Shown piece after piece: positions 26,066 to 34,256 of a stretch of DNA of 34,256 nucleotides. A program made the position numbers and the translations under genes. Origin of the DNA: Nitrospirota bacterium (lineage in GTDB: Bacteria; Nitrospirota; Nitrospiria; Nitrospirales; Nitrospiraceae); contig JAHRHE010000052.1 in NCBI GenBank assembly GCA_020027965.1, positions 1 through 34,256 of the forward strand. Reading direction: 5' to 3'. Under the pieces are notes generated by a model. It was not told where the DNA came from and ran no database searches. It saw only the letters and a list, made by a program, of their open reading frames with translations. Within the stretch, counting starts at the first letter, position 1. The number at the start of each line of letters is the position of its first letter.

Positions 26066-26507
26066 CGCCGATGACCTCAGCCCTCCCGCCCGCAGCCTCG
26101 ATCTTTTCCTTCGCAGATTGGCTGAACTTATGGGCCTGGACGACGATCGCCCTCGCGACCTCGCCGAGGCCGAGAATCTTGACCAGTTGCGTCTTTTTCT
26201 TGATCAGTCCGGCGTTGACAAGTGCCTGAGGCGTCACCTGATCGAGGGACCCTAGCGCGGTCAGCGATTTCAGGTTCACGATGGCGTATTCCGTCCGGAA
26301 CGGATTCGTGAATCCGAACTTGGGCAGACGACGGAGCAGGGGCATTTGTCCGCCCTCGAACCCGGGCCGCTTGCCTCCGCCGGACCTTGCCAGCAATCCC
26401 TTATGTCCTTTGGTGGCCGTCTTTCCGTGGCCGGAGCCCGGCCCTCGCCCGATCCGCTTCCGCGCCTTCTTCGCCCCCACTGTAGGAGTCAGCTCGTGCA
26501 ACTTCAT
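26058..26507 (-). CDS. rplO: 50S ribosomal protein L15
   Basis: 149 residues. The N-terminal glycine-rich region ([25 protein letters not shown]) that threads into 23S rRNA and the [18 protein letters not shown] motif are diagnostic. The ATG overlaps the rpmD stop in ATGA, and the 3' end overlaps secY. Confidence 0.98.
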   Translation of the reverse strand: MKLHELTPTVGAKKARKRIGRGPGSGHGKTATKGHKGLLARSGGGKRPGFEGGQMPLLRRLPKFGFTNPFRTEYAIVNLKSLTALGSLDQVTPQALVNAGLIKKKTQLVKILGLGEVARAIVVQAHKFSQSAKEKIEAAGGRAEVIGGV

Positions 26508-26704
26508 TCCGTGCTCACCTCCAAGAGGTATCCCACTTTGGAGATCATCCCCCTCACCTGCGGGGTATCCGGACGTCTCACGGTTTCATGGAGTCTCCGT
26601 AGACCCAGGCCCCGCAGTACCACGCGGTGGCGGGACGGCGTCCCGATGGGACTCCGTACGAGCTTGATCGAGACTGTCCCGGCGGCCTTCTGCCGTGTCC
26701 CCAT
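26504..26704 (-). CDS. rpmD: 50S ribosomal protein L30
   Basis: A 66-residue protein beginning [21 protein letters not shown], with the L30 pattern of [40 protein letters not shown] set the start at the ATG at 26704, 4 nt after the rpsE stop; a much longer in-frame reading upstream covers rpsE out of frame and is a shadow. Confidence 0.96.
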   Translation of the reverse strand: MGTRQKAAGTVSIKLVRSPIGTPSRHRVVLRGLGLRRLHETVRRPDTPQVRGMISKVGYLLEVSTE

Positions 26705-26708
26705 CACG

Positions 26709-27203
26709 TTATCCCGCCCGATCGAGGGCGCCTCGACGGATGCGGGTGACCTCAGCCGGGTCCCGGAGCTGCAACAAGCCGTCCAGGGTCGCCCGGACCG
26801 TGTTGAATGGGTTCCCACGCCCCAAGGTCTTGGCGATGATGTTGTGGGCCCCGGCCAGCTCCACCACCGCCCGCACCGCCCCACCCGCGATGATGCCGGT
26901 GCCCGCAGACGCCGGTTTGAGCAGCACGTGCTCGCCTCCAAACCATCCGTGTACGACATGGGGGATCGTCTGGTCCTTGAGCGGGATCCGCACCAGATGC
27001 TTTTTGGCCTGCTCCACCGCCTTCGAGATCGCCATTGGCACCTCAGCCGCCTTCCCTTTCCCGACCCCGACCCAACCCTGGCCATCGCCCACCACCACCA
27101 GCGCGCAGAAATTGAATCGCTTGCCGCCCTTGACCACCTTGGCGACCCGGTTGATGAACACCACCTTGTCCTTGAGACTCAGCTCATCCGGGTTCACGCG
27201 CAC
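26709..27203 (-). CDS. rpsE: 30S ribosomal protein S5
   Basis: Decoding-fidelity protein of the small subunit, 164 residues. The double-stranded RNA-binding part ([47 protein letters not shown]) and the second domain ([27 protein letters not shown]) are intact. I chose the GTG at 27203 because GAGGAG lies 9 nt before it and the family starts close to this residue; the reading continues open upstream to 27461 but that covers rplR. Confidence 0.94.
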   Translation of the reverse strand: MRVNPDELSLKDKVVFINRVAKVVKGGKRFNFCALVVVGDGQGWVGVGKGKAAEVPMAISKAVEQAKKHLVRIPLKDQTIPHVVHGWFGGEHVLLKPASAGTGIIAGGAVRAVVELAGAHNIIAKTLGRGNPFNTVRATLDGLLQLRDPAEVTRIRRGALDRAG

Positions 27204-27225
27204 GAATGAATACTCCTCTCTGAGA

Positions 27226-27591
27226 TTAGAACTGCAGCCCCCGTTCGCGCGACGCTTCAGCCAGCGCCTTGACGCGCCCGTGGTACCGGCGCCCTCCGCG
27301 ATCGAACACCACGGACCGGATGTCCTTGGCTGTTGCACGATCAGCCAGCAGTTGACCGACTGCCTTCGCCGCCTCGACGGTCCCGCCCCTTCGCAGCGAT
27401 TCCCGCAGCGGGGCATCCAGTGAGGAGGCGGCCGCCAGGGTCCGTCCGCTCGTGTCGTCAATGATCTGAGCGTAGATCTGCCGTTCGCTCCGGTAGACGT
27501 TCAGGCGCGGACGCTCGGGCGTGCCGAACACGCGTTGTCGGACGCGCACCTGGCGTCGCTGTAACTGCTCTCGTTTTTGAGACACATTCAT
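27226..27591 (-). CDS. rplR: 50S ribosomal protein L18
   Basis: 5S rRNA-binding protein, 121 residues. It contains [35 protein letters not shown] and the end [28 protein letters not shown], which are typical. It follows rplF by 5 bp. Confidence 0.97.
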   Translation of the reverse strand: MNVSQKREQLQRRQVRVRQRVFGTPERPRLNVYRSERQIYAQIIDDTSGRTLAAASSLDAPLRESLRRGGTVEAAKAVGQLLADRATAKDIRSVVFDRGGRRYHGRVKALAEASRERGLQF

Positions 27592-27596
27592 CGGAC

Positions 27597-28133
27597 CTAC
27601 TTCCCGGTCTTCCCCGCTTTTTTGCGGAGCACCTCGCCCGCGTATCGGATGCCTTTCTGCTTGTACACGTCCGGAACCTTGATGGCGCGGATATTGGCCG
27701 CCGCCTGCCCGACCTTTCGCTTGTCGCTGCCACGGATCGTGATGATGGTCTGCTTGTCGACCTTGGCCTCGACCCCTTGCGGAAGCGTGAACATCACCGG
27801 GTGTGTGTAGCCGACGTTCAGTTGGAGCGCCTGACCCTGGATCTGGGCCTTGTAGCCGACCCCGGTGATCTCCAGTGTGCGCTCGTACGCTTTGGTCACG
27901 CCGAGGATCATATTGTTGAGCTCGGCCCGGACAAGCCCGTGCAGGGCCCTGAACTTCGCCTCGTTAGAGGAGCGGCTCACCTGCACCTGGCCGTCCGTCA
28001 CGGCCACAGCCAGTCCAGGCACCAGCGTCCATTCGAGCCGGCCGAGAGGTCCTTTCACCGAGACCAGCCGATCCTGGACTTTGACCTCTACCCCGGCCGG
28101 AATCCGGATGAGTTTTTGCCCTACCCGTGACAT
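27597..28133 (-). CDS. rplF: 50S ribosomal protein L6
   Basis: 178 residues with two similar alpha/beta domains. The start [17 protein letters not shown] and the signature [15 protein letters not shown]-type end with [12 protein letters not shown] are diagnostic. I placed the start at the ATG at 28133 after GAGGAACG; twelve upstream in-frame codons lack a site. A heptamer array lies in the spacer before it. Confidence 0.97.
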   Translation of the reverse strand: MSRVGQKLIRIPAGVEVKVQDRLVSVKGPLGRLEWTLVPGLAVAVTDGQVQVSRSSNEAKFRALHGLVRAELNNMILGVTKAYERTLEITGVGYKAQIQGQALQLNVGYTHPVMFTLPQGVEAKVDKQTIITIRGSDKRKVGQAAANIRAIKVPDVYKQKGIRYAGEVLRKKAGKTGK

Positions 28134-28166
28134 CGTTCCTCGATCGAAGAGGCTGGCAGCCGGCGG

Positions 28167-28215
28167 CACTCAGCCGTCAGCACTCAGCCCTTAGCTCTCG
28201 GCTCTCAGCTTCAAC
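28167..28215. repeat. Degenerate heptamer array in the rpsH-rplF spacer
   Basis: Seven contiguous 7-nt units, including CACTCAG (twice), CCGTCAG, CCCTTAG, CTCTCGG and CTCTCAG. On the minus strand the unit reads GCTGAGN, the same start (GCY) as the arrays near 1.5, 3.0 and 34.0 kb. No facing arm is seen. Confidence 0.75.
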
Positions 28216-28245
28216 CTCCTGGCCGACTGATGATCGCGCTGCTCG

Positions 28246-28641
28246 TTACCAGACCTGAAACAGGACTTCGCCGCCCAGCTTTGCCCGCCTCGATTCCTGA
28301 TCGGTCAGCAGGCCTCTTGAGGTGGACAACACCGCCAGCCCCATTCCCCCCATCACCGGAGGAACCTTCCGCCGTCCCACATAGACGCGTTGGCCTGGCT
28401 TGCTGATCCGTCGCATCCCTGTAATGATGGGTTGGCCCTCCCCGATGTACCGTAACTGGATCTTCAAGGTGGGGTGCCCATCCGTGGTAGCTTGTTCAAA
28501 GTCCGTAATGAAGCCTTCGTTCTTCAGCACCCGAAGGAGCTCCGCCTTCAGTTTGGAGGAGGGAACGGTCACGGTTTCATGGCCACGCCGCGAGGCATTC
28601 TGAATCCGGATCAGGAGGTCAGCAATCGGGTCGGTCATCAT
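28246..28641 (-). CDS. rpsH: 30S ribosomal protein S8
   Basis: 16S rRNA-binding protein, 131 residues, and translational repressor of the spc operon in E. coli. MTDPIADLLIRIQNASRRGHETVTVPSSKLKAELLRVLKNEGFI and the end STSRGLLTDQESRRAKLGGEVLFQVW are diagnostic. Two adjacent ATGs (28641 and 28638) are possible; the first lies 8 nt from GGAG. Confidence 0.97.
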   Translation of the reverse strand: MMTDPIADLLIRIQNASRRGHETVTVPSSKLKAELLRVLKNEGFITDFEQATTDGHPTLKIQLRYIGEGQPIITGMRRISKPGQRVYVGRRKVPPVMGGMGLAVLSTSRGLLTDQESRRAKLGGEVLFQVW

Positions 28642-28659
28642 GAGCAACACTCCGTCAGA

Positions 28660-28722
28660 ATTGATTCATTGAGCCATGACTTCATTTTCAATGAACCGAT
28701 CGCCAAATGATCCAATGAAACA
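28660..28722. repeat. Degenerate octamer array in the rpsN-rpsH spacer
   Basis: About eight units of 8 nt (one of 7) starting AT, for example ATTGATTC, ATTGAGCC, ATGACTTC, ATGAACCG, ATGATCCA and ATGAAACA. It fills most of the 92-bp spacer. The two halves partly complement each other around 28684-28692. Confidence 0.6.
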
Positions 28723-28733
28723 ACCCTCTTTCA

Positions 28734-28919
28734 CTACCAGCTTGCCTTCGTGACACCGGGGATCTCCCCACGCAGGCTCAGAAATCGAAAGCAGATCCTG
28801 CACATCCGAAACCGCCGGAGGAACCCCCTGACACGACCGCAGAGGGGACAGCGGTTATAGGCCCGTGTTTTGAATTTGGGGACAGCCGCTGATTTGAGTC
28901 GCAAGGCTTTTCGTGACAC
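28734..28919 (-). CDS. rpsN: 30S ribosomal protein S14, zinc-binding type
   Basis: 61 residues, the short zinc form of S14 (type Z). The ligands are Cys24, Cys27, Cys40 and Cys43 (RCPLCGR and MCRICFRF). The end [14 protein letters not shown] is typical. It lies between rplE and rpsH, as expected. Confidence 0.97.
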   Translation of the reverse strand: MSRKALRLKSAAVPKFKTRAYNRCPLCGRVRGFLRRFRMCRICFRFLSLRGEIPGVTKASW

Positions 28920-28959
28920 CCTAGTTCCCCACCTGAATCATCGTGAGAGGTAACGCGTG

Positions 28960-29604
28960 TTACGTCCGGAAGGGCATGCCCATGTGGCTCAACAATGCTT
29001 TCCCTTCATCATTGGTCCTGGCCGTCGTCACAATCGTGATATCCATCCCGTGGATCGAGGCGACGCTGTCGTACTTGATCTCCGGAAAGATCAACTGTTC
29101 CTTGAGCCCTAGTGTATAGTTTCCTCGACCGTCGAAGGCCTTGGGTGACACCCCGCGGAAATCCCGGATGCGGGGCAGCGCCAGACTGACCAGGCGGTCG
29201 AGAAACTCATACATCCGGTCGCTTCTGAGCGTCACCTTCGCTCCGATCGGCATCCCTTGGCGAAGCTTGAAATTAGCGATTGCCTTCTTGGCCCGCGTCA
29301 CAACCGGCCGCTGTCCACTCACGACCGCCAGTTCGCTGGCGGCACTTTCCAACAGCTTGACGTTCTGGATTGCCTCTCCCATCCCTACATTCAACACGAT
29401 TCGTTCGAGCCTCGGAACCTGCATGGGATTCTTATACCCAAACTCCTTCATCAGGGCCGGAACGACCCGGTCGCGATAGGCCTCCTTGAGACGTGGAGGA
29501 ACCTTGGGGCCAGCTGGAGCAGACTCCTTCTTGGCACCCTCCTTCTTGGCACCCTCCTTCTTGTCCAAGGTCTTGTCGGCCGCCCCTTTTTCGCCCTTGG
29601 CCAT
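28960..29604 (-). CDS. rplE: 50S ribosomal protein L5 with a lysine-rich N-terminal extension
   Basis: 5S rRNA-binding protein that contacts P-site tRNA, 214 residues against about 180 normally. The core starts near residue 37 ([42 protein letters not shown]) and ends [27 protein letters not shown]. The first 36 residues are a Lys/Glu/Ala/Gly stretch with the repeat KKEGA. The next in-frame start codon after the ATG at 29604 lies inside the core, so the extension appears real. GAGG lies 9 nt before the ATG. Confidence 0.96.
   Translation of the reverse strand: MAKGEKGAADKTLDKKEGAKKEGAKKESAPAGPKVPPRLKEAYRDRVVPALMKEFGYKNPMQVPRLERIVLNVGMGEAIQNVKLLESAASELAVVSGQRPVVTRAKKAIANFKLRQGMPIGAKVTLRSDRMYEFLDRLVSLALPRIRDFRGVSPKAFDGRGNYTLGLKEQLIFPEIKYDSVASIHGMDITIVTTARTNDEGKALLSHMGMPFRT
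29526..29566. repeat. 15-bp tandem repeat inside rplE
   Basis: The unit CCTTCTTGGCACCCT is present twice exactly plus a partial third copy. It encodes the repeated KEGAK in the N-terminal extension of L5. Being a multiple of three, copy-number change would keep the frame. Confidence 0.85.
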
Positions 29605-29618
29605 CGTCTCCGTCCTCG

Positions 29619-29960
29619 TCACGCTTTCTCGATCACTTCTTTGCACTGTTTGCAGGTGCGGACTCGTTGACCGTCTGCCAGCACCTTGATTCCGAGCCGC
29701 ACTGCCTTCTGGCAGTTCCCGCAAAAGAGCATCACGTTCGAGAGGTCCAGGGGTGCTTCGCGTTCAAGAATCCCGCCCTGACGCACCTTCTGGCTCGGCT
29801 TGGTGTGACGCTTGATTATGTTCAGCTTCTCGACCACCACCCGGCTATCCACGAGATTCAGAGAGAGGATCTTGCCGGTCTTCCCGCGTTCGCGGCCCGT
29901 GATGACCATGACCGTATCGCCCTTCTTGAGTTTCGTCTTGGATACCGCCTGCCCGCCCAT
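29619..29960 (-). CDS. rplX: 50S ribosomal protein L24
   Basis: Assembly initiator protein near the exit tunnel, 113 residues. The KOW motif ([23 protein letters not shown]) and [33 protein letters not shown] are typical. The C-terminal part has Cys80, Cys83, Cys103 and Cys106 (CGNC and CKQC), a zinc ribbon found in many L24 proteins. GAGGA lies 10 nt before the ATG. Confidence 0.97.
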   Translation of the reverse strand: MGGQAVSKTKLKKGDTVMVITGRERGKTGKILSLNLVDSRVVVEKLNIIKRHTKPSQKVRQGGILEREAPLDLSNVMLFCGNCQKAVRLGIKVLADGQRVRTCKQCKEVIEKA

Positions 29961-29978
29961 GTTCGGTGAATCCTCGTG

Positions 29979-30347
29979 CTACAGGACCTCTGGCGCCAGC
30001 GAAATAATCTTCATGAATTTCTTCCAACGTAACTCTCTTGCGACAGGCCCGAAGATGCGGGTGCCGATCGGCTCGCCTTGCGCGTTAATCAGCACACAGG
30101 CATTGCGGTCGAATTTGATGTATGACCCGTCATCTCGTCGGACCCCCTTGGTCGTCCGCACGATCACCGCCTTACTCACCTCGCCCTTCTTGACCGTGGC
30201 CTGGGGGATGGCTTCTTTGACCGCCACCACCACGATATCCCCGATCGAACCGTACCGACGCTTGGAACCACCCAGGACGTGGAAGCACATGACTTGCTTC
30301 GCACCTGAATTGTCGGCCACATCGAGATAACTGTAGTTCTGGATCAT
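29979..30347 (-). CDS. rplN: 50S ribosomal protein L14
   Basis: 122 residues. [48 protein letters not shown] and [26 protein letters not shown] are diagnostic and the length is standard. A 157-bp spacer filled by a repeat element separates it from rpsQ. Confidence 0.98.
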   Translation of the reverse strand: MIQNYSYLDVADNSGAKQVMCFHVLGGSKRRYGSIGDIVVVAVKEAIPQATVKKGEVSKAVIVRTTKGVRRDDGSYIKFDRNACVLINAQGEPIGTRIFGPVARELRWKKFMKIISLAPEVL

Positions 30348-30358
30348 AACGTTTCCAG

Positions 30359-30503
30359 GACTGAGGACTCCCTACGCAGTGCTGAGGACTCACGACTAGG
30401 GGCTGAGAAGTAGCATCCGGAACTCAGTCCTTAGCACCCGCTTTCGTCGGGCTCCAGCGGGCCGCCGAAGCCAGGCGAAGCCGGCTCAGTCCTCAGCACT
30501 CTT
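30359..30503. repeat. Heptamer array pair with an interrupted right arm in the rpsQ-rplN spacer
   Basis: The left array (30359-30407) has seven 7-nt units such as GACTGAG, TGCTGAG, GACTCAC and GGCTGAG. The opposing words AACTCAG and TCCTTAG occur at 30421-30434, and GGCTCAG and TCCTCAG at 30483-30496. Between these two right segments lies a GC-rich 41-bp stretch (30442-30482) of different character. The element occupies nearly the whole spacer and could fold into a branched hairpin in the mRNA. Confidence 0.72.
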
Positions 30504-30504
30504 T

Positions 30505-30777
30505 CTATTCCGGCCTCCCTCGTTCCACGATCTGGGCGACACGCCAGTGTTTGTCCTTGCTGATCGGGCGGGTCTGGATCAGCCTGACCCGGTCGCCAAC
30601 CTGGCAGGCATTCTGCTCATCATGTGCCTTCAACTTAGTCACCCGTCTCAGGACCTTCCGATAGAACGGGTGGGGCACGAAATGCTCGACCGCCACCACG
30701 ACCGTTTTCTCCATCTTGTTGCTGACGACCCTGCCGACCCACTCCTGCCGCCTCTTGTCTGTCACCATGGCGATCAT
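30505..30777 (-). CDS. rpsQ: 30S ribosomal protein S17
   Basis: OB-fold 16S rRNA-binding protein, 90 residues. [72 protein letters not shown] is typical. The ATG at 30777 overlaps the rpmC stop in ATGA; an ATG three codons later (30768) is an alternative. Confidence 0.97.
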   Translation of the reverse strand: MIAMVTDKRRQEWVGRVVSNKMEKTVVVAVEHFVPHPFYRKVLRRVTKLKAHDEQNACQVGDRVRLIQTRPISKDKHWRVAQIVERGRPE

Positions 30778-30998
30778 CCCTTGTTCCCGCCGGTCTGTGC
30801 GGTCTGGGTCGCAGCCATCTCGCGCAGAATGGTCTTCACGCGGGCCAGATCACGACGGGTCTGACGCATCTTCATCGGATTCTCTACGCGCCCGGTCGCA
30901 ACCTGAAATCGCAGGTTAAACACCTCTTGTTGAAGCTGGCGCTCCTTCTCCCGCAACTCGGTCTCATCCAGGTTTCTGAGCTCCTTGCTTTCCATCAT
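30774..30998 (-). CDS. rpmC: 50S ribosomal protein L29
   Basis: Two-helix protein at the exit tunnel, 74 residues. [55 protein letters not shown] is a complete L29 sequence, with a short Thr/Gly tail. It overlaps rpsQ by 4 bp. Confidence 0.96.
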   Translation of the reverse strand: MMESKELRNLDETELREKERQLQQEVFNLRFQVATGRVENPMKMRQTRRDLARVKTILREMAATQTAQTGGNKG

Positions 30999-31010
30999 GA
31001 GTTCATTAAT

Positions 31011-31073
31011 TCAGTTGTCTCGTTCAACTATCCGTTCAATCATCCCAACCGTCGATCGCCCAATCAACCAACT
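31011..31073. repeat. Weak octamer array in the rplP-rpmC spacer
   Basis: Words such as GTTCAACT, ATCCGTTC, AATCATCC, GATCGCCC and AATCAACC are spaced at multiples of 8 nt. It is the most degenerate of the series, and the period is only partly convincing. Confidence 0.45.
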
Positions 31074-31077
31074 TCTT

Positions 31078-31491
31078 CTAGATCGTCCCTCTAGCAACGA
31101 TTCTGGTAGCCAGTGGTAACTTGTGCGCCGCCAGACGAAAGGCCTCCTCGGCCACGTCCCACGTCACCCCATCCATCTCGTAGAGGATTCGCCCCGGCTT
31201 CACCACAGCCACCCAGAACTCGGGGTTACCCTTCCCCTTTCCCATACGTGTTTCGGCTGGCTTCTTGGTAATCGGCTTATCCGGGAATACTCGCGTCCAG
31301 ACCTGTCCGCCGCGCTTGACATACCGGGTGATGGCGATGCGAGCCGCCTCAATCTGCCGGCTGGTCAGGCGCGCTGGCTCCATGGCTTTCAAACCGTACT
31401 CACCCAGCGTGATCTGCCCACCCCGGTACGCCTTGCCGCGCATCCGGCCTTTCTGCATCTTTCTGAACTTGACCTTTTTCGGAGCCAGCAC
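31078..31491 (-). CDS. rplP: 50S ribosomal protein L16
   Basis: Protein near the A site and peptidyl-transferase centre, 137 residues. It starts at a GTG (31491) with GGAGAAGAG before it. [92 protein letters not shown] is diagnostic. Confidence 0.97.
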   Translation of the reverse strand: MLAPKKVKFRKMQKGRMRGKAYRGGQITLGEYGLKAMEPARLTSRQIEAARIAITRYVKRGGQVWTRVFPDKPITKKPAETRMGKGKGNPEFWVAVVKPGRILYEMDGVTWDVAEEAFRLAAHKLPLATRIVARGTI

Positions 31492-31577
31492 GTCTCTTCT
31501 CCGTCAGTGACCCGCGGGCAGCGGGGTCCTCGTGGGCGGCCTTGCCTCCGGGGGCAGTCCTCCCGCCGCACGGCCCC

Positions 31578-32243
31578 CTATCGGCGGTCGAACGGGCTTT
31601 CGACCTTGTCCACCCGGGTGGGTAACACCTCACCCTTATAGATCCAGGTCTTAATCCCGATCTGACCCATCGTGGTGTGGGCCTCTGCAAAGCCGTAGTC
31701 GATGTCCGCACGCAAGGTGTGAAGCGGCACTCGACCTTCGCGATACCACTCGGTCCTGGCGATCTCGGCTCCCCCGAGCCGTCCCGCGCACGTGATCCGA
31801 ATCCCTTGCGCACCCAACCGAAGCGCCGCTGCCACGCTCCGCTTCATGGCCCGCCGAAACGCGACCCGTTTCTCCAGTTGAACCGCAATGTTCTCGCTCA
31901 CAAGCTGCGCGTCGAGCTCCGGCTTCTTGATCTCCTTGACCGTGATGTACACCTGCGAGCCATACTGCTTCTCAAGCGAGGCTTTCAGCTTATCGACTTC
32001 CGTGCCCTTTCGTCCGATGATGATGCCCGGTCGAGCGGTATGAATGATGACCCGTGTCTGATCTCCCGATCGCTCGATCTCGACCCGCGAGACCCCGGCG
32101 TGGTACAGCTTCTCCTTGACCATTTTTCTGATCCGAATGTCCTGATGGAGCAGCTTGGCGAAGTCTTTCCCCGCATACCAACGAGAACTCCAGGTGCGGT
32201 TGTAGCCTAACCGATACCCTATCGGATGAGTTTTCTGCCCCAT
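31578..32243 (-). CDS. rpsC: 30S ribosomal protein S3
   Basis: Small-subunit protein at the mRNA entry, 221 residues. [24 protein letters not shown] opens the N-terminal domain. The type II KH motif carries GRKG (77-80), and the C-terminal domain ([57 protein letters not shown]) is complete. AGGAGG lies just before the ATG. The 104-bp gap to rplV shows nothing notable. Confidence 0.98.
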   Translation of the reverse strand: MGQKTHPIGYRLGYNRTWSSRWYAGKDFAKLLHQDIRIRKMVKEKLYHAGVSRVEIERSGDQTRVIIHTARPGIIIGRKGTEVDKLKASLEKQYGSQVYITVKEIKKPELDAQLVSENIAVQLEKRVAFRRAMKRSVAAALRLGAQGIRITCAGRLGGAEIARTEWYREGRVPLHTLRADIDYGFAEAHTTMGQIGIKTWIYKGEVLPTRVDKVESPFDRR

Positions 32244-32347
32244 ATCCTCCTATCGCTCCCCGTACGCTGCGTCCACAGGCGTGGTCGCGTATTACCCTTC
32301 GACGGGAGCCATCTTATCCCGCGCCTGATCGGTTCTGCACCGCTCCG

Positions 32348-32701
32348 TCACCGACTCGACGAGGCTTCCGGCGCAGCGACGACCACGGTAATATGACTAG
32401 TCCGCTTGTGGATTGAGTTGGCTCGCCCCATGGACCGGGCTCGAAATCGCTTGTAGGTCGGTCCGCCATCCACATAGGCCCGGGCCACCCACATCGCGTC
32501 GCTGTCCCCCATCTCCTTCTGCTCGGCATTCGCCACCGCCGATCGCAGTACCTTTTCCACGACCTTGGCGGCATGCCGTGGCGTATATTTCAACACCGTG
32601 AGGGCATGCGGGACCGGCTGCCCGCGGATCAAGTCCACGACGGCGCGAGCCTTGCGCGGTGTCACCCGCACGTACCGCAAGATGGCTTTTGCCTCCGTCA
32701 T
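32348..32701 (-). CDS. rplV: 50S ribosomal protein L22
   Basis: Exit-tunnel protein, 117 residues. AILRYVRVTPRKARAVVDLIRGQPVPHALTVLKYTPRHAAKVVEKVLRSAVANAEQ and the tunnel hairpin region (YVDGGPTYKRFRARSMGRANSIHKRTSHITVVV) are intact. The ribosome site before the ATG is weak. Confidence 0.97.
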   Translation of the reverse strand: MTEAKAILRYVRVTPRKARAVVDLIRGQPVPHALTVLKYTPRHAAKVVEKVLRSAVANAEQKEMGDSDAMWVARAYVDGGPTYKRFRARSMGRANSIHKRTSHITVVVAAPEASSSR

Positions 32702-32724
32702 CTCACAACCCCGTGACGCGGGGC

Positions 32725-32752
32725 ACCCATTGCATTCTCCAGAGCAATGGGT
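32725..32752. repeat. CCCATTGC hairpin in the rpsS-rplV spacer
   Basis: ACCCATTGC (32725-32733) and GCAATGGGT (32744-32752) form a perfect 9-bp stem with a 10-nt loop. The same two arms with loops of 10 and 11 nt occur in the 207-bp element near 7.7 kb, so this is a dispersed palindromic unit. Confidence 0.8.
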
Positions 32753-32801
32753 CCCGGCGATGCGTGACGCGCGTCGACATTAATCTTCGCTTGCCGGACC
32801 G

Positions 32802-32843
32802 TTCCTTACTCGTCACGTGTCACCTGTCACTCGTCACGTTTCA
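32802..32843. repeat. Degenerate heptamer array at the end of rpsS
   Basis: Six 7-nt units: TTCCTTA, CTCGTCA, CGTGTCA, CCTGTCA, CTCGTCA and CGTTTCA. Read on the minus strand the unit is GTGACNN. The last unit (32837-32843) contains the TGA stop codon of rpsS, so the array starts exactly at the gene end. Confidence 0.75.
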
Positions 32844-33128
32844 CTTTAGGGGAACTGCCTTCTCGGTCCTCACCGCTCCGTGGCTCTTGAAGAATCGGGT
32901 CGGCGCGAACTCGCCTAACTTATGGCCAACCATGTTCTCGGTCACGAAGACGGGAATGAACTTCTTTCCGTTGTGGACCGCCAGCGTATGTCCGATCATA
33001 TCCGGGACCACCGTGGAGCGACGCGACCACGTCTTGATGATTTGTCGGTCCCGAGTCGTGTTCATCTGCTCCACCTTCTTCAGCAGATGGGCGTCCACGA
33101 ACGCGCCTTTGCGGATTGATCGTGCCAT
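32841..33128 (-). CDS. rpsS: 30S ribosomal protein S19
   Basis: Head protein of the small subunit, 95 residues. [23 protein letters not shown] and [52 protein letters not shown] are diagnostic. GGGAG precedes the ATG at 8 nt. A long repeat-bearing spacer (139 bp) follows before rplV, which is unusual for this operon. Confidence 0.98.
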   Translation of the reverse strand: MARSIRKGAFVDAHLLKKVEQMNTTRDRQIIKTWSRRSTVVPDMIGHTLAVHNGKKFIPVFVTENMVGHKLGEFAPTRFFKSHGAVRTEKAVPLK

Positions 33129-33156
33129 CGGATCTCTCCCGCTGTTTCCGCTCGCC

Positions 33157-33984
33157 CTACTTCTTCCGCCGGGCGATGATGAACTTGTCCGTCGCCTTGT
33201 TCTGTCTGGTCTTATACCCTTTGGTCGGCAGCCCCCAGGGGGACACCGGATGGGGATTCCCCTGTCCAGACTTACCCTCCCCGCCTCCGTGCGGATGATC
33301 CACCGGATTCATCACGACACCGCGCACATGCGGCCGCCACCCTTTCCACCGATTCCGCCCAGCTTTTCCGATCGTGACATTTTCATGATCCAGATTGCCG
33401 ACCTGCCCCACCGTCGCCATGCAGGCGGCCAGAATGCGCCGCATCTCGCCGGACTTCAGGCGAACCTGCACATAGTCGCCGTCTCGGCCCATGACCTGGG
33501 CGAAGCCGCCGGCGCTCCGGATCAGTTGGCCGCCTTTTCCCGGTTTCAGCTCGATATTATGGATGGTGGTCCCCAGCGGTATGGCGGCGAGCGGGAGTGC
33601 GTTGCCCGGCCTCACTTCGGCATTCGGACCTGACTGGACCGTGTCGCGCACCGCGAGCCCTTCCGGAACCAGAATGTATCGCTTCTCCCCATCAGCGTAA
33701 TGCAGCAACGCCAGCCGCGCCGAGCGGTTCGGATCGTATTCGATGGCCGCCACACGCGCCGGTATTCCCACCTTGTCCCGCTTGAAATCGACGCGCCGGT
33801 AGAGTCGCTTGTGGCCGCTGCCCCGGGCTCGAACCGTCATCCGACCGTCGTTGTTGCGCCCGCCAGGCCTGGGGTGAGATTCCGTCAGACTCCGTTCCGG
33901 CCTCTTTTTGCTCAGGCCTTCCCCGGTCAGGATTGTCATCCCCCTCCGCCCCGGCGAGGTTGGCTGGTATGGCTTCAGTCCCAT
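33157..33984 (-). CDS. rplB: 50S ribosomal protein L2
   Basis: Conserved 23S rRNA-binding protein needed for subunit joining and peptidyl transfer, 275 residues. [44 protein letters not shown], and [30 protein letters not shown] with the conserved histidine are all present. The ATG at 33984 matches the family N-terminus; an in-frame start at 34053 would read through a hairpin array. A weak GGA lies before the ATG. Confidence 0.98.
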   Translation of the reverse strand: MGLKPYQPTSPGRRGMTILTGEGLSKKRPERSLTESHPRPGGRNNDGRMTVRARGSGHKRLYRRVDFKRDKVGIPARVAAIEYDPNRSARLALLHYADGEKRYILVPEGLAVRDTVQSGPNAEVRPGNALPLAAIPLGTTIHNIELKPGKGGQLIRSAGGFAQVMGRDGDYVQVRLKSGEMRRILAACMATVGQVGNLDHENVTIGKAGRNRWKGWRPHVRGVVMNPVDHPHGGGEGKSGQGNPHPVSPWGLPTKGYKTRQNKATDKFIIARRKK

Positions 33985-33998
33985 AATTTTCCAATCCT

Positions 33999-34075
33999 GG
34001 CTATAGGCTATAGGTAATGGGCTCTGGATTAGGGAAGATTTCTTCCCTATCACCTATCGCCCAGAGCCTCTAGCC
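33999..34075. repeat. Paired heptamer arrays forming a long hairpin before rplB
   Basis: The left arm (33999-34038) has units GGCTATA (twice), GGTAATG, GGCTCTG and GATTAGG. The right arm (34041-34075), read on the minus strand, has GGCTAGA, GGCTCTG, GGCGATA, GGTGATA and GGGAAGA. The arms are imperfect reverse complements almost without a loop. In the transcript the hairpin ends just upstream of the rplB ribosome site. Confidence 0.78.
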
Positions 34076-34076
34076 T

Positions 34077-34099
34077 GAGAGCGTGCCTTACACGCTCTC
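34077..34099. other. Perfect hairpin with the rplW stop codon in its loop
   Basis: GAGAGCGTG (34077-34085) and CACGCTCTC (34091-34099) are exact reverse complements with a 5-nt loop (34086-34090). The loop contains the TAA of rplW. No U tract follows, so it is not a standard terminator. Confidence 0.75.
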
Positions 34100-34256
34100 G
34101 TACATTTCAAGTTTTTCGCCTGGCTTCAAGGTGACTATGGCTTTCTTCCAATCCGGTCGCTTCCCCGCGAAGCGACCGAGCCGCTTCGTTTTTCCCATCA
34201 CGTTGATGATATTCACGCGGGCCACCTTGACCTTGAGCGCGGATTCCACGGCACGC
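34088..34256 (-). CDS. rplW: 50S ribosomal protein L23 (C-terminal part)
   Basis: The last 55 residues are visible; the 5' part lies beyond the window edge. VESALKVKVARVNIINVMGKTKRLGRFAGKRPDWKKAIVTLKPGEKLEMYE is the typical L23 C-terminus that folds at the peptide exit site and binds trigger factor and SRP. It precedes rplB, as in the S10 operon. Confidence 0.96.
   Translation of the reverse strand, partial: RAVESALKVKVARVNIINVMGKTKRLGRFAGKRPDWKKAIVTLKPGEKLEMYESV

Overview
The window is about 34 kb of GC-rich bacterial chromosome. Essentially every gene lies on the minus strand, so transcription runs from high to low coordinates. The gene content (S10/spc/alpha ribosomal operons, lptCAB-rpoN-hpf-rapZ, pilMNOPQ, aroCB, nadE-amtB-glnB-glnD), the degenerate heptamer arrays between genes and the protein sequences fit a Nitrospirota bacterium, most likely Nitrospira-like. 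That assignment rests on gene order and recognition only, not on a database search.

Layout in transcription order. (1) 34256-19771 is one long ribosomal block: rplW (partial), rplB, rpsS, rplV, rpsC, rplP, rpmC, rpsQ, rplN, rplX, rplE, rpsN, rpsH, rplF, rplR, rpsE, rpmD, rplO, secY, adk, map, infA, rpmJ, rpsM, rpsK, rpsD, rpoA, rplQ, in the classical order. (2) 19692-14785 is the LPS-transport and sigma-54 cluster lptC-lptA-lptB-rpoN-hpf-rapZ, with a good sigma-70-type promoter in front and no ptsN. (3) 14687-9124 is a type IV pilus operon (pilMNOPQ) headed by a small MerR-type regulator with its own near-consensus promoter. (4) 8997-6345 holds aroC and aroB, separated by a 207-bp element with terminal inverted repeats. 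(5) 6279-1 is a nitrogen block: a GAF-GAF-ANTAR regulator, then nadE, amtB, glnB (PII) and the start of glnD.

The most interesting signal is between the ANTAR gene and nadE. A TTGACA-18-TATAAG promoter overlaps the ANTAR stop codon and is followed by a short leader. The leader holds a 7-bp hairpin with an A1/G4 hexaloop, a second small hairpin that uses the same bases as the 5' arm of a strong intrinsic terminator, and a 10-U tract. This is the architecture of an ANTAR antitermination target, placed in front of nadE-amtB-glnB-glnD and next to an ANTAR gene.

Other observations: at least ten spacers inside conserved operons carry degenerate 7- or 8-nt period arrays, often as two facing arms; amtB lacks most of its last membrane helix; hpf has an out-of-frame remnant of the long-HPF C-terminal domain; and a CCCATTGC/GCAATGGG hairpin occurs at two distant loci.
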